DNA of 64,000 nucleotides, taken from assembly GCA_016906335.1 (NCBI GenBank), contig JADEYG010000007.1:1140001-1204000 (forward strand). The letters run 5' to 3'. Below, piece after piece: positions 14,011-26,400 of this stretch. Below the pieces are notes generated by a model. That model saw only the letters and a list, made by a program, of their open reading frames with translations, had not been told where the DNA came from and searched no databases. The position numbers and the translations under genes are program-made. Position 1 is the first letter of the stretch, and the number at the start of each line of letters is the position of its first letter. Source of the DNA: Novakomyces olei. Lineage: Eukaryota; Ascomycota; Novakomycetes; Novakomycetales; Novakomycetaceae.

Positions 14011-15467
14011 ATGGCTTTCCGGTTTTCGTGGGACGAGTTCTCACCCTCGTTCATACATCGTGCAGAATCACTGCTTACAACTGCTCTCAATAAGGGCCGC
14101 ATGCCGCCTGCTATTGCCGACCGTATTGTGGTGAAAGAGCTAAATATGGGATCTATGGTAACTTTCCAAGAGGATGTTTTAGAGTACTGACTTTTTGTCA
14201 GCCGCCAGAGCTGGAAATTTTAGAAATCGGTGATCTTGCGGGCGATCGGTTTCGAGGCATTTTCAAACTGACTTACTCCGGAGACGCATCGATAAAGTTA
14301 CAGACTCGCATTCAGGCAAACCCGCTTAATACTTATACTACAGGCGACCCAGATTTCACCTGTCCACGCATGTTGGCAGCCAACATCCCTCTCGTCGTCC
14401 CCATGTTTTTATCGCTCAGTGATCTCAAACTAAACGGCATTATAATTCTCGTCTTTTCCAAGGTCAAAGGGGTCACATGCGTTTTCCGCAATGACCCGCT
14501 TGTTTCTGTGCGTGTCTCGTCTTCTTTTGATTCCATTACCACTATTGAACGGTTTCTACAACGCGAGATTGAGGCCCAATTGCGTACTACTTTTCAAGAT
14601 GAACTGCCTGCTATTATCCACCAGCTGAGTATGCAGTGGATCAACGCTAGTGATCACGTGCCTGTTTCTCCGAGTTTTGCTTGCTCTGACGAGGCAGATG
14701 CGTCTGCCAACTCTGCCCAATCAGCGTCTCGAACTCGACCTATTGCTCTGTCGGAAATTCGACCAGAATTAGGCCTTTCTTCCAAGAACGTTTTGCGCCA
14801 GGCTGCACTGGCAAATTCACACAAGACTCTGTCACCTTTTGCTCCGTGTATTCCTTTTTCTATATACAGATCATCTGTTGCCTTTAATGCTCCGCACTCT
14901 TTGCCGATGGATCGGTTAAGAGGGCTCACTCGGCCTCCGTACGCTCATTCTTCTACGCTCGGCTCCTCTTTCCACCGTCATACTGACTCTGAGTCAACTG
15001 TAAGCAGCCAAACGCCTTCTCACTGTCGCATGTCGCCCACATTATCCGAGTCTGGCGCCGATGAAATGTCGAGGACAAGCTCATACTCTTCGTCAATCAG
15101 CCAGAGTCAAGGCTGGCGGTCTGGACCGTTCCAAAAGCGTCGAACTGCCGCTCAAAGGAAGCACAGAGTCATCCGTATCAATCGTGAAGCTGCCTCACAC
15201 GAGGAGCATTTAGATTTACATATTAATGATCCTGTAAAACAGGGCAACGGGCAGTGCATTCGTCCGCCCGTCTACTCGGGAGACATTACCAAGCCGGTTC
15301 AACTGCAGCAGCAGAATCATCAGCGTCAGCATTATGACAAAACCAGCAGCCGTGAGACAAAGAGTCCACGTCATGATTCGGCAATGACTCAGCATGAAGC
15401 ACAGATTGATATGATGAAGCAGAGATTGCATGACAAACTGGTTGCTAATCATATGCTCAGGCATTGA
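14011..15467 (+). CDS. MDM34: ERMES complex subunit Mdm34
   Basis: Outer-membrane component of the ER-mitochondria encounter structure, which tethers the two organelles and moves lipid between them. Two exons, 14011-14157 and 14202-15467, give 470 residues; the intron is 44 nt. The N-terminus MAFRFSWDEFSPSFIHRAE and the segments KGRMPPAIADRIVVKELNMG and PPELEILEIGDLAGDRFRGI are diagnostic for Mdm34, and the SMP lipid-binding domain covers about residues 1-195. The intron splits the SMP domain between GSM and PPELE. The remaining about 270 residues are Ser/Arg/Gln-rich and disordered, ending in a Gln/His-rich stretch, as in other ascomycete Mdm34 proteins. Confidence 0.95.
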
Positions 15468-15954
15468 TCGTTTCGCCTATTCCAGAGACCTCACTGAGAT
15501 ACCCTTTCACTTGCTAACTTTTTTCTTTAAATTTTTTTCTCCATAATTTTCTTCCTTGCGACGATTGATGTTCATATCAAGAATGTACGAATTCTCTCCT
15601 CACAGCACGGATTTTACTGTTGCCTTTTACTGACTGAGCTCGGCTATTGCAGCTGCTTGGTATAATGAATAGCGTTTAGTTGATGATGATGATGATTATT
15701 GTTATAGCGGTTTAATATTTTGACCCTTTCTACCTTGTTTATACTATGCCACATCCTCCATCTTTCAGCCTACAAATTCGAAACCGTAGTGTTCGCCATC
15801 AGAGCCTTTTAATTGCCATTATTAAATTTTATATAGTACACAAAGCGGCATTCGCCCATACTTTACCAGTCTGACTCGGCGCGGGCACTCTCTCCGCAGG
15901 CGCGATTCATGTTTGGGGGAAACAAGACATAATTCTAACAACAAAATGAACAAA
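15468..15954. other. Intergenic, downstream of MDM34
   Basis: MDM34 3' region, convergent with the next gene. No gene seen. Confidence 0.5.
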
Positions 15955-16115
<161 letters not shown>

Positions 16116-16224
16116 AAACTGATCAATGAATGAATGAGTTTCCTATATGCAAAAACGAAAAGACACGAATCATCACCAAAAAACCTATAATAAACACGCC
16201 AAAATAATTGGGTATACATGCACA

Positions 16225-18207
16225 CTATTCAAAATCAAACTTGCTCCCCCACGCAGTCTCCAACCGCACACGCAGTTCGTGCAAATTCCTATAGAAAGCC
16301 TGCCGCTGCTCTTCATCCAGTGACCTAACGTCCTGCAATCTATAGGCAAAGAATTTTCGTATTGCTTGAGAAAAAAGCATAGGATCAAAAGGGATATCCA
16401 TCGTAGACTCGCGCCATTTACGAAGAGCAGCCAATAACTTGCAAGCTCCATCAGCTTCCTTGCTACTGGCAGACATTGTATCATAAGTATAACCAATATT
16501 GTACAGACTGGCGCGTAGCAGAACTCGTTGAATTCGCAGGCAAAGAACTCGAGATGGGCACTGAGCAAAGACTTTTGTTAAAAGCCAATCACACAATGAA
16601 ATCACCGTTCCCCACTCGCCAGCTGCAGAAAGCCGTACCAGGACTCGATGCCATACTTCTGGCTGAATACTCCTGCCCATCAAAGTCGCTCTGGCCAGCA
16701 GGGCAATCGCTGGTCCATACTGAAGAGTACTAGTCGCAACGGGTTGGCCAGTGCCTCTATTAATTTGATTGGTCTCTTGCACAAACTGGCCTTTGCTATA
16801 CTGCGCTTTTACGAGTGTCCCTTGTCGAGTCTTGAGCCGTGTAGACTGCCGCACCTCTGGGAAAAACCTCATCACTATACATTTAGCAGTGCTGTTTGAT
16901 ACAGGCAAGCTTTTCTGTTCCATCGCTGTCAGTATTTCTTCCAACTTTGAAACGGCTCCGCCTCTAAGGACTCGTGCCTGCAGCGCTTGGTTGTGCGTGT
17001 GAGTGTTATCGAGACCCATCCGTTCCAGCGCAGCGTGCTCCTGTTCGAAAAGAACAAATTGCCGTGACCGTATCAAAGCATCAGTGTAAGCACGGATAAT
17101 CGTTTCCACTGCCATTTGGCTGTGGCCGCCGAAATCCCCACGCACAGCCTGCTCCATACACTGCTGAGCCAATGACAGGTCGCGCTGTTTCACCAAGCAA
17201 GCAATCTTTTGTGCAGTGAATGCGTAACCCTCTGTGTTGAATCCGGCAGCCAAATCCTCTAATTCTGCCAATGAATTTGCGTACCTCCCGAGCACGCAAA
17301 GGCACTGGCTCCCTAATGTCAGAGGCACTTTTTCCTGCTCTACCAGCTCAAGATAGGATTTCTTTGCTGTTGGCCATGGGTGTGACTGCAGTAGGGCCGA
17401 TAGTATGAGTGCTGCCTCTGCCTCAGGCAGGGCAACGTCTTTTTGAGCAAGTAAAAGCTTTACGAAAACACTAGCGCTAGCAATGCCTCTAGCAAATTTA
17501 AGCAGAGCAGCCAGCGATGTGGGAGAAAAGTCCAGTGCATACTTTTGCGCCATTATCATTAGCGCCTCTACAATCTGCTCCGCAGCAGCAACTGTACCCG
17601 TTCGCGAGCGCTGTCTCTGACGCTCAAGGGCGCTTAAAAGGGGCATTGCGTCATCGAACGACGCGATTACGCGTCGACGCGCAAATACGCGAATGTAGCG
17701 TAGTGCCTGTGGGAACAGGCGGGCACGGAGCAAGAGTCGCAGCCCGGATTCGAACTCGTGACGGGATCCTATAGCCAACCGCTGAGCGGCACACTGTTGC
17801 AGGACATAGTCGATGAACCAGGACTGTGCTCGAGCAGCTTGCAGGATTGAGGGTCGTAGAGCTGCCAGTAAAGGCGCAATGCTCGTTGCACCAGAAGCTC
17901 GGTGCTCAAGCGTGTACGCTTGAGCGGCCGTACGAGCAGACTCGCGGTCACGTACTCGCAGGGATAAGTGTTTAGCCTTTGCAAAGAGATCTGTTTCTAT
18001 AGTCTGTGCTGCTGTCGGCACTGCCGACGGCCGCTGAGGAGTCGGCCGTCTCCTTGACGAATTTGTGGAGGAGCGGCAAGGCGGTCTGCCTTGCTTATGA
18101 GCGTCAACGTGGCCAAACGACGAGGGGGAGAGGATATCAAGGGTTGGCTCGCCAGCAGTGGCAGCTGATGAGACTAGACGACAAGCGTTGCAAGAAAGGT
18201 ACGGCAG
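16225..18207 (-). CDS. Uncharacterised helical-repeat (PPR/TPR-like) protein
   Basis: Not recognised. A long minus-strand frame encodes about 600 residues of helix-rich sequence with many Ala/Leu/Arg pairs (for example RLLLRARLFPQALRYIRVF and LALLKFARGIAS-type segments). This pattern resembles organellar PPR or other alpha-solenoid proteins. The frame has no ATG near its 5' end. It stays open upstream to a CCTCTAG acceptor-like site at 18208, reading LPYLSCNACRLVSSAATAGE, which would suit a mitochondrial presequence. An initiating exon probably lies further upstream within about 18210-18450. No catalytic motif is visible. The tail is charged, ending WGSKFDFE. Fungal PPR proteins usually act in mitochondrial RNA processing or translation, but that role is inference here. 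Confidence 0.65.
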   Translation of the reverse strand: MPYLSCNACRLVSSAATAGEPTLDILSPSSFGHVDAHKQGRPPCRSSTNSSRRRPTPQRPSAVPTAAQTIETDLFAKAKHLSLRVRDRESARTAAQAYTLEHRASGATSIAPLLAALRPSILQAARAQSWFIDYVLQQCAAQRLAIGSRHEFESGLRLLLRARLFPQALRYIRVFARRRVIASFDDAMPLLSALERQRQRSRTGTVAAAEQIVEALMIMAQKYALDFSPTSLAALLKFARGIASASVFVKLLLAQKDVALPEAEAALILSALLQSHPWPTAKKSYLELVEQEKVPLTLGSQCLCVLGRYANSLAELEDLAAGFNTEGYAFTAQKIACLVKQRDLSLAQQCMEQAVRGDFGGHSQMAVETIIRAYTDALIRSRQFVLFEQEHAALERMGLDNTHTHNQALQARVLRGGAVSKLEEILTAMEQKSLPVSNSTAKCIVMRFFPEVRQSTRLKTRQGTLVKAQYSKGQFVQETNQINRGTGQPVATSTLQYGPAIALLARATLMGRSIQPEVWHRVLVRLSAAGEWGTVISLCDWLLTKVFAQCPSRVLCLRIQRVLLRASLYNIGYTYDTMSASSKEADGACKLLAALRKWRESTMDIPFDPMLFSQAIRKFFAYRLQDVRSLDEEQRQAFYRNLHELRVRLETAWGSKFDFE

Positions 18208-19167
18208 CTAGAGGTTAGAAGAGTGAGCACGGCATAGACTTGGGACTGGCAAGTTTGGCAATAGCGCTGACTGAAATTGAAAAGACAGAGTATTGGATAA
18301 AAGATAAGGTTGAATAGTAAATAGCGGTGCAAGTGCATTGCACAGAGCAGACGTAAACACATAGAGACTTTAGCACATAGGGAGACTTGTCAAGACGCAA
18401 AGACATGCGCAAACAAGGATACAGAGGAAATAAAGTCAAGCGCAAATTATTAAATTAATTTAAATCAATGTAAATTCGACACCAATTAAAGCAAGTGGAA
18501 CATTAATGCAACGAATACATATGCGATATTTGCCGTCAAAAATTTGCGATATTCAAGGAAGATCAGGAATGAACAATCTGTACGAGCGGGACGGACGTAT
18601 CAATACGAATGAATAATCAAATTGTGGTCATTGAAAAAGAATCGAGTGCCCAAATCATATAAACTTTTGTTCGCTTTCCCTACCTGCCGTGGCACCCGGC
18701 AGCGCGATGCTGTACGCAATGCAGCAGCCAAAGTGGTATTCATAAAGAAAAATTGCCCAGTTGCCCATCACGTCATCCCACACCGCAACTGGACGCTCAT
18801 GCTTTGCAGGTACAATAAGTTTTGTTTGCTCTATTCGTCGAAGCAATTATTGAATATTAAGAATATTATTGAATATTATTGAATATTATTGAATATTATT
18901 GAATATTATTGAATATTATTGAATATTATTGAATATTATTGAATATTATTGAATATTATTGAATATTATTGAATATTATGAATATTATACTGCCTACTGC
19001 CTAACTTTAATCTGCTGAAATGGCTTAATAATATACGGAACATTAATCACATTAAATAGTGTATCTATTGTACCGTACTTTCTCCATACTTTATCTCGCA
19101 CCTAATATCGGCTGTATATATAGAGCATTGACCACCCACATGAAAGTACCAAGCACGGCTCATCGTC
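18208..19167. other. Intergenic, with promoter of ATG20 and probable first exon of the minus-strand gene
   Basis: About 960 nt. It contains a decanucleotide repeat (18851-18981) and probably the start exon of the 16.2-18.2 kb gene. No other gene seen. Confidence 0.45.
18851..18981. repeat. GAATATTATT decamer tandem repeat
   Basis: About 13 head-to-tail copies of the 10-mer GAATATTATT, about 190 nt upstream of the ATG20 start codon. Confidence 0.97.
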
Positions 19168-21405
19168 ATGAGCTTTGAGAACAATAACCCGTTTGCCGCG
19201 GACGCGTGGTCCTTCAACCGTGAAAATGGCGGTACGAGTGCAGAAGCAGAGCCTGCAGACGGGTCAGTTGAGCAGGAAACGCAATTCTTACACGAACATG
19301 AGCAGCCGTCTGAACCCCAGCCTTTGCCCGCTCAGACGCCCGTACAAGGACGAGGTTATGCTCAGGCTACGAACCGTGTTTCCGCTCTGTTTCAAGCTGC
19401 GACAAATCCACAGATTATTGTCGTAGACGCCGGCAAGTCAATGGAAGGTTCAGGCAATTATATCACATACTCGATCAAAGTTGGGGTAGGCAATACCATT
19501 ATTTATCCCTACCCGCACTGACACAGTCAGGATTACGTTGTCCGACGGCGGTACTCAGAGTTTGACTCGCTCCGATCGAGCCTTATGCGTCTGTATCCTA
19601 CGGCTCTGGTTCCTCCTATTCCAGAGAAGCAGACTATTTGTACGCCAAGAATCAATACATTTTCGGGTGTTGCTAACATTTAAAAAGCCGACTACGCCGC
19701 GATTGGATCGTCCAAGCAGCGGGCAGAACAGATACTGGTGGAGCATCGGAAACGAATGCTGCAGCATTTTTTGAATCGCTGTGCTCAGCATCCCAAGCTC
19801 CGTGCAGAGCCTGTGTTTCACAAGTTTCTCGACAGCAATGTCTCCTGGGTAAGTTTGCTGCTTGCGAGATGTTGGTCTATGAGATAGGTTTCTGTTGTCC
19901 TTGTTGGGGGTGTTCAGTCAATTTTTCTTTGCAGATTTGTTTTTCTTTTTTGCTCTCTTTTAACGACATTGCTGTTGATGATTTTTATCCTTTCTCTATA
20001 CTTTACAATCGTTTCTGAAATGAAATTAATGACTGGATTTATTTATATTTTATATAGGAGTATGCTTTTGCCCAGTACTAATCTCCATTTTAGTCTGAAG
20101 TATTGTCGAGCCCGCCGTTATCATTATTACCAAAGAATATTCTACAAGCGCCACCTCTCGATCCTGCTTCAGCTGCTGATTCAGCTGCTCATAACAACTT
20201 GCCCACACCAGGGCCAGGTTCTCGCCCAAAGCATGCTGTAGATGAGGTTGAGCAATTCTTTCTCGACGCGGAACTTAAAGCTAAAGAGTACGAGCTCCTT
20301 ATTAACGGTGGCATGGAGAAATGTAATCGTCGCATTCTCAAACGGTTTTCAGGTAAGGCAACGCTATCTTCGAGATATTTTTAAGTTTATTTTGCTTTTT
20401 CTACATTATTGATTTCAAACGTCGTCTGCAAAGCTTCAAATAAATGGCAATATCTGATCTAATCATCACAGATTTAGCAAACGAATTGAACGAGCTGGGA
20501 GCAGCCTACAATTCCTTTTCGCTGCTTAATTCTGGTCCCCTTGCAGCTGGTATTGAGCGTATCGGACAGGCTTCAGATCAATCCTTTGTTCTTACAACAG
20601 AACTGGTACATTCGCTTTCTGTAGAATTGGAAGAGCCGTTTGAGGAATCTGCACAGATTGCAAATAATGTACGGCAATTGTTGAAGTATCGACGATCAAA
20701 GCAGCTACAATTGGCACTAACTGAACAATCACTGGCAACAAAACGCCAAACTCTAGAAACGTTGGAGAATTCTGAGCAGGAAGCAAAGCGCATTGAAGGA
20801 GCGCTTGGCCGACCGGCAACTACTTCTGGAGCAGAAGGCGGAGCCAATGATGGGGAAGAAACAGAGACAGAGCCTGTTCCAGAATATGTACGAGCTGCGG
20901 CTTTGCGCTCCTCATCGACGCCGACTTCTAAACGGTCGGGAAGCGGGGGCTTTAAAGTATTTGGAAAGATTAATAATGCAATACACGGAATGATGGATGT
21001 GGACCCGGAGGTTACGCGGCGCAATAATATAGGAAAGACCAAGGAGAAAATTACACTGGTAAGTACCTGCTTTACTGGTTTTTGGCCTACGAACCATTTA
21101 TTTTATAATTTATATTTGAATTAAATTTACATATTTTTCAAATTTTTTTTCTCATTTGTTGTAATTTTATTCAACAGCAATATCATGAATACTGACAAGA
21201 TCAGCTCGAACAGTCTCTAGAAATTGCCAAAGACGGGGCAAAACAGGCGTCAGATTCTATTAAAGAGGAGTTGGCCCAATACAACGAGAACCGTACTGCT
21301 GAGCTCGAGCATATTATTCAGCAGGTCGGAAAATGCTACATTGAATGGGCACAAAAGAGCTTGCAGGCTTGGGAAGATGCACAACGGGAAATTGCTAATG
21401 TCTAG
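19168..21405 (+). CDS. ATG20: Sorting nexin Atg20/Snx41 (PX-BAR)
   Basis: PI3P-binding sorting nexin acting with Snx4/Atg24 in endosome-to-Golgi recycling and selective autophagy. Six exons: 19168-19485, 19531-19639, 19688-19848, 20094-20352, 20472-21058 and 21205-21405, giving 544 residues. The PX domain starts at about residue 85 ([20 protein letters not shown]). It continues across two introns with [20 protein letters not shown] and [10 protein letters not shown], then [11 protein letters not shown] and [11 protein letters not shown]. These features match Atg20/Snx41 rather than Snx4. The C-terminal half is a helical BAR-like region interrupted by a polar linker with [10 protein letters not shown]. 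Pezizomycotina Atg20 and Snx41 are close relatives, so the choice between the two names is uncertain. The last exon carries a strongly charged coiled coil. Confidence 0.88.
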
Positions 21406-22057
21406 TATTTGTAGTTTGCAGGGCGTATCATTTAGGCGAATAAATTATTCTATAATGCTGTAATAAATATGAATAGAATAGAAAGATTTCCTGTAGGTTA
21501 CGGTGATTGATCTCTTGTCTCGGAAGTCAATGGTGAGTGCTGACGCTTTAAGTTTTTTCCTTTCAAAAGGCTGAAACTGAGTACCCATGCTTGCCAGTGG
21601 TAACCCGTTTCCAAAATTAGGGTTAGGGCCAACAGGTGCATCATTTTGGTTTTGCTAGCAGAAGAGATCAAATTCACGCGATAAAACGCTCCATTTTCCC
21701 GACTCATCAAGAAGAATGACTAGCTCAACAAGTACAAGTAAATCTGGCGTAACAGTGAACCGAACCAGATCTCGAAAATAAAATAAAAGGCGATGAATTG
21801 GGCGACATCAACCACAAATTGACTACCTTTGCTATTCTTTTTTTTTTTTTTTTTTTGAACTCTATTTGATTAAATTTTATACTTTAAACACATTATACTG
21901 GAATACACGACAAATTGTTCATTTTGCAATTTGTAGGCGTCTGAAAACAACGAATAGATATGTAATACATACACGAGATCATCACGTGGGTCACACTACG
22001 TAAAATCAAACACAAATTTGGAACAAAACTGAAAGCACCAAGTCGGACGAGTTATGC
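21406..22057. other. Intergenic, convergent 3' ends
   Basis: About 650 nt with a TTAGGGTTAGGG motif near 21618 and a poly-T run near 21838. No gene seen. Confidence 0.5.
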
Positions 22058-22825
22058 CTACTTTTTCAGATTGGCAGCCTTTGCGCCAGAATTGCGGATA
22101 AACTTATCGACTTGGTCATGTGGCAGTCCCTTTTCCTTAGCCTCTGCAAATTTGGCCACAGCCCCTTCGTGGTCTCCCTTCATTTCCAAGGCAATCCCCC
22201 AGTTGAAGAACAATTCAGGATCCTCTGGGTGCAAATGAGCCGCCCGCTCAATATGCTGGAGGGCCTCGTCCAAATTGCTCTCCAGCATATAAACATTGGC
22301 CAGGTTTGTGTGAGCAGAACACAGAAGTGTATCCTGCAATTGCCGGTACCTCTCAAGTCGCTCTGGCTCGACTGCAAGGTTCACGTTCTCCACGTCTCGA
22401 GCCAATTGGATCGCATTAAGCCAGGCATCACGTGCTCCCTCCTTATCGTTGAGCAACCATTTACTGTTTGTCAGAAATTAGCAAGCAAGGCCGACTTACG
22501 CTACGCCCATATTGTAAAAGGCTTCGATGTTTGGAGCCACTGACAAAATTGCACGGTAGAGCTCTACTGCACGAGGGTACTCTTTGTTGTCGATTGCAGT
22601 AACGGCCTCCTCCATACGCTTCATCAATTCCTCCACCCCGTCGTCCTCCGAACCTGCCGCGTATGATCGCACAAAGCGTTGCTTTATCGGCGCCGCTTGG
22701 AAACGGTTCAAACGGAAAGAGGTCTGCGAAATTCTGGAATTGCTGGCATTGCGAGCAGTGCTAACAATGCCGCGGCTGTGTCGTGGCAGAGCACGCAGAG
22801 CCAAAAATGCCGATTGTCGAAACAT
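22058..22825 (-). CDS. Mitochondrial TPR-repeat protein
   Basis: Exact identity not recognised. Two exons, 22500-22825 and 22058-22463 (36-nt intron with a TTGCTAAT-type branch site), give 243 residues. The N-terminus MFRQSAFLALRALPRHSRG is Arg/Ser/Leu-rich without acids, a typical matrix-targeting presequence. Residues about 60-230 form TPR-like repeats: KEYPRAVELYRAILSVAPN, EAFYNMGVAKWLL, LLCSAHTNLANVYMLE, LDEALQHIERAAHLHPED, ELFFNWGIALEMKGDHEGAV and KFAEAKEKG. The intron sits inside a repeat and its removal restores GVAKWLLNDKEGA. Likely a protein-interaction adaptor in mitochondria; partner unknown. Confidence 0.82.
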
Positions 22826-23479
22826 GATGAATGTAGCTAGCAGCTTTACATCATAATTTATTTTTTATTTATATATTAATTTTTTCAATTTCAATTTATT
22901 TTTATTTACGTATTTAATTTATTAATTTCGTTTACATATTTTATTTTTTTTATTCATATACTTTTGACAATTTGTAAGACAATGATTCATGCTCCTTGTA
23001 TTACACGTCCTGATTATCAAGTATAGTTTCATCTTGGATGCACTCGCTTACTGTGGTAGCATCTACAAACCAGTTGTAGCTTATCATAGCCTCCAAACAG
23101 ATTTGCCCTTACGATAACTTGATAGATGAATAAGTAATCTCTGGTTTTGAAATAGGATGGGACAAAGTGACATCAGAAACGCTCAAAAAGGACATAGATA
23201 GAGGCAAAACAAGACAGGAATCAAGGCAGCATCGCATTTTGAAGAGAACGTGTGCGACACCGAAATCGGGATAGACAAGGCGACTTGACAGTCTGTGGCT
23301 CGGATTGCTTTTCCTTCCGGCGCAGAGCGTCTGAAAGCGTACAGTTATCTATCAACCAATCTATTGATAAATATCTCTACGCTCGAGTGGCAGGGAGACT
23401 TTTCACAAGCAGACATTTGTCAATCTGAGGGGAAAGCTACTACTTTTTCTGTTTGCGCTACAAATTGCTTTGGAACATT
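22826..23479. other. Intergenic, divergent promoters
   Basis: About 650 nt between divergent genes. A very AT-rich block (22858-22970) lies next to the TPR gene start. No gene seen. Confidence 0.5.
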
Positions 23480-26400
23480 ATGCGTTGGGGTTTCGCCCGT
23501 CTCATTTTCAAGTAAGTACAATGCCTTTGTCGTGGCAAGTATTTATTACTCTCTTTTACCGCAATTTCTGCCAATGCTGCTGCTCCATCAGTTTTTTTGA
23601 TTTCAAAAATGATTTCTAAAAATTTTTGAGACGGAGATTGATGAATATCCAATGGCTGGAAAATTCAATAAACCGTGCGAGCAAAATTTCATTCATTTTA
23701 TTCAACAAACTCCTTCCCATACCTTATTAAAAGGCATTAAACAAGCACAATTCTTGCTGACAGCTTTAGCTCGCTCGCGGCTTACACTCTTTTCTCCATA
23801 ATATTTATATGCCCCTCACCGGAGAATGCTAGTGCCGACACTCCCGCACTTTGCTACCGCTACTATACGCTGCGGCGAGCAGTAGCGCCTCTCTATCCGT
23901 ACCTGTCTCCCGTACTGGAGAGGGCTTCGCCCTATATTGCTCCCGTAGCGGACCGTATTAATCCAGTGCTGCAACGTGCTGCCCCATTCTACCACCAGAG
24001 CAGTATGTTGGCGGGCAAATACGGAGCACCGGCAGCCCAACGCGTACAGCACGAAGTTACGCGACGTGCTCACGCTTTACGTAAACACGGTGAGGCTGCC
24101 TATACGCGTCATTTAGCGCCCACTGTGGACGATTACGCGTCACGTGTGGGCGACGCGTACGACACGACTATCGGCAGCCGTATTAGGCCATTAAAAGCGC
24201 GTTCACAGCCGTATGCGGATAAAGTTTTACGCGTCTACGCTGCACAGAAACCTATAGTTGCTGCTAAAGCGGCTCAAGCTCAAGCAATCTTTTATGCAAG
24301 CGTTCTGCCCCGTCTGCAAGCGTCAGCCAATAAGGTTTGGAGAGAGAGTGTGGACACGGTACTGCCTCGTACAAAATTATTTATTTCCGAGACCATTTTT
24401 CCACAGGTTGAGCGTTTACGCGACCGTCTCTACTACTACCGCGTAAACGCGCAAGCAGACGCGGCTATACGCGACGCGTCCCAGAGTGCTGCCAAACTGG
24501 CGGACCAAGCGGTTACAAGTAGTATTGCTGCTACAGACGAGGCTGCAGACACGACTCGTCTTGCCGATAGCACAGGTACAGGTTTAGGGTTAGGGTTTTC
24601 TACAGATCTCTCGTCACCTTTAATTGCCTCAACTTTTGTAGACCCTTCTGCTCCGCCGATCTCTACAGCCTCTGAAACTCTGAGCGGAGACCACGTGACT
24701 GACCCGGCTGAAGTGTGGGTTGAAGGCGTACATGCGGCGGGCAATGCGGCAGAGCCGCTGCTGATTGACGAAGTGAAAACCCTATTTAAAGGCACACTGA
24801 TCAGGGAGGATCCGCTACTGGAGTCGAACCTGTACATTCTGGACCAAACAGTGAAAAAGCAAGTTGAGCGATTAAAGACTGATATTCAAGCGCTGGCAAG
24901 AGCTGTGCATGAAGGCAATCCAGAAAATGGCAATCCAGAAAATGGCAGTCCAGAAAACAACAGTCCAGAAGCGGCAGTGGAAGCAGCAGCGGCAAAAGCG
25001 GGTGAGAGTATTGTGGAAATTGCGCAAAGAGTACGTGATCATTTGAAAGAGCTGCCGTCAAATGTTGAAAAGCAAGTTCAGTACAAAGTACAGCAGGCCT
25101 GTGCTTCAGTGCGGGATGTCTACCACGAGGCAGAGGCAAATAATGCGATAGACACTGAGGGAAAGCAGAGGATCGAAACTGCCTCTGACCAAGAATGCCT
25201 CCGGCTCGAGCAGGCAGCTCAGCGAGTATCGTCAGATTCGGGACTCGAGTCAATTTACACCCTGCAATCGAGGTACATTAAGGGCGTAGACCAGATTGCC
25301 GGCAATGCAGCCAAGAATTTTGCAGAGATTAAATCCGTCGGAGTCGGGAAAGTCCGGGCCGGAGACAGTTCGGATGATTTCGGGCACGGAATTGCCCATT
25401 TCGTATCCAACCTGGCCAGCAGTGCCCAAGAGATGGTGGGGGCCAGTACACCCCCACCAAGGGACCCTATTGACCAAGCTCGGGCGGCTGTGCAAGATCG
25501 AGTGGGCAATTTGCGGCAGGCGATCAGTGACAAGTACACTGAGGCACAAAATGCAGTTGACGCTGCTTCTGCCTCGGCTGCTGCTGCCCTGGGAATTGCT
25601 CCAGAGGCAGAGCCGACTGTGGAGCCAGAGCGGCCTGCTAAGGAAAAGTATTTGGATTATGTCGACGAGCTCTCTGAGGGACGCTATACAAAACACCTGG
25701 AGGATATTGGAGCCATAACCCCATCTCCGGCAGAGCCAGCACCGACAGATTTGAGCGGCAAGGCTCAAGTATTGGCTGCTCACGTCAAGTCACGAGTGGG
25801 TCCAGTGCTTGAGGAAGCGGCTAAAAGGAACCTTGTGGACCCAGTAGAGCGGCTAAATGCAAAACTGTCAGAGATCAAGGACAAAGTAGACAGAGATCCA
25901 CGTGCAATGGCCGCCGCTGCACAGGTAGCAGCGGCAATTGCCGCTGTGCAATCAAACCCGGCAGTGCAATCTGTCCAGTCTGGGGTTGAGTGGGCCAAAG
26001 AGGCTGGTAAGGAGTTTGAGACACGGGCAGAAGCAGCTTGGCAAGAAGGATCCGAGTGGGAAGCAAAAGCTGCCGAAAAGACCAAGCAAAGCTTACAGTC
26101 TGCTCGATCTGCCGCTGAAGCAGAGATACAATTTGTGGAGGAAAAGTTTCAGGATCTATGGTCGAGTATTCAGTCGAACGCTGCCTCGCAAGCTAAAAGT
26201 GCAGCGAGCGTGGCCGAGCATTTAAGGGAGTCTGCAGGTAAGAAGAACGAGAAAGCCGAGAGTATTTGAAGAGAAGAACGGAGAGAACACATAAATAGTA
26301 GAGGAAAAGAAAAGATTTAAATAGGGGCACATGGAAAATTGGAAAACTAAAACAAACTCTTTTATTTGAAAAAAATTTAGAAACAAAGAAAGGAAAAGGA

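Noticed and set aside
17740-17775. GGATTCGAACTCGTGACGGGATCC, resembling the 3' half of a tRNA gene
   Set aside because: It lies inside a well-supported coding frame and no matching acceptor, D or anticodon arm is found next to it.
24436-25783. Several minus-strand open frames over the helical secretory gene
   Set aside because: Shadows created by the Ala-rich GC-biased codons of the sense strand; the sense frame has the spliced signal peptide.
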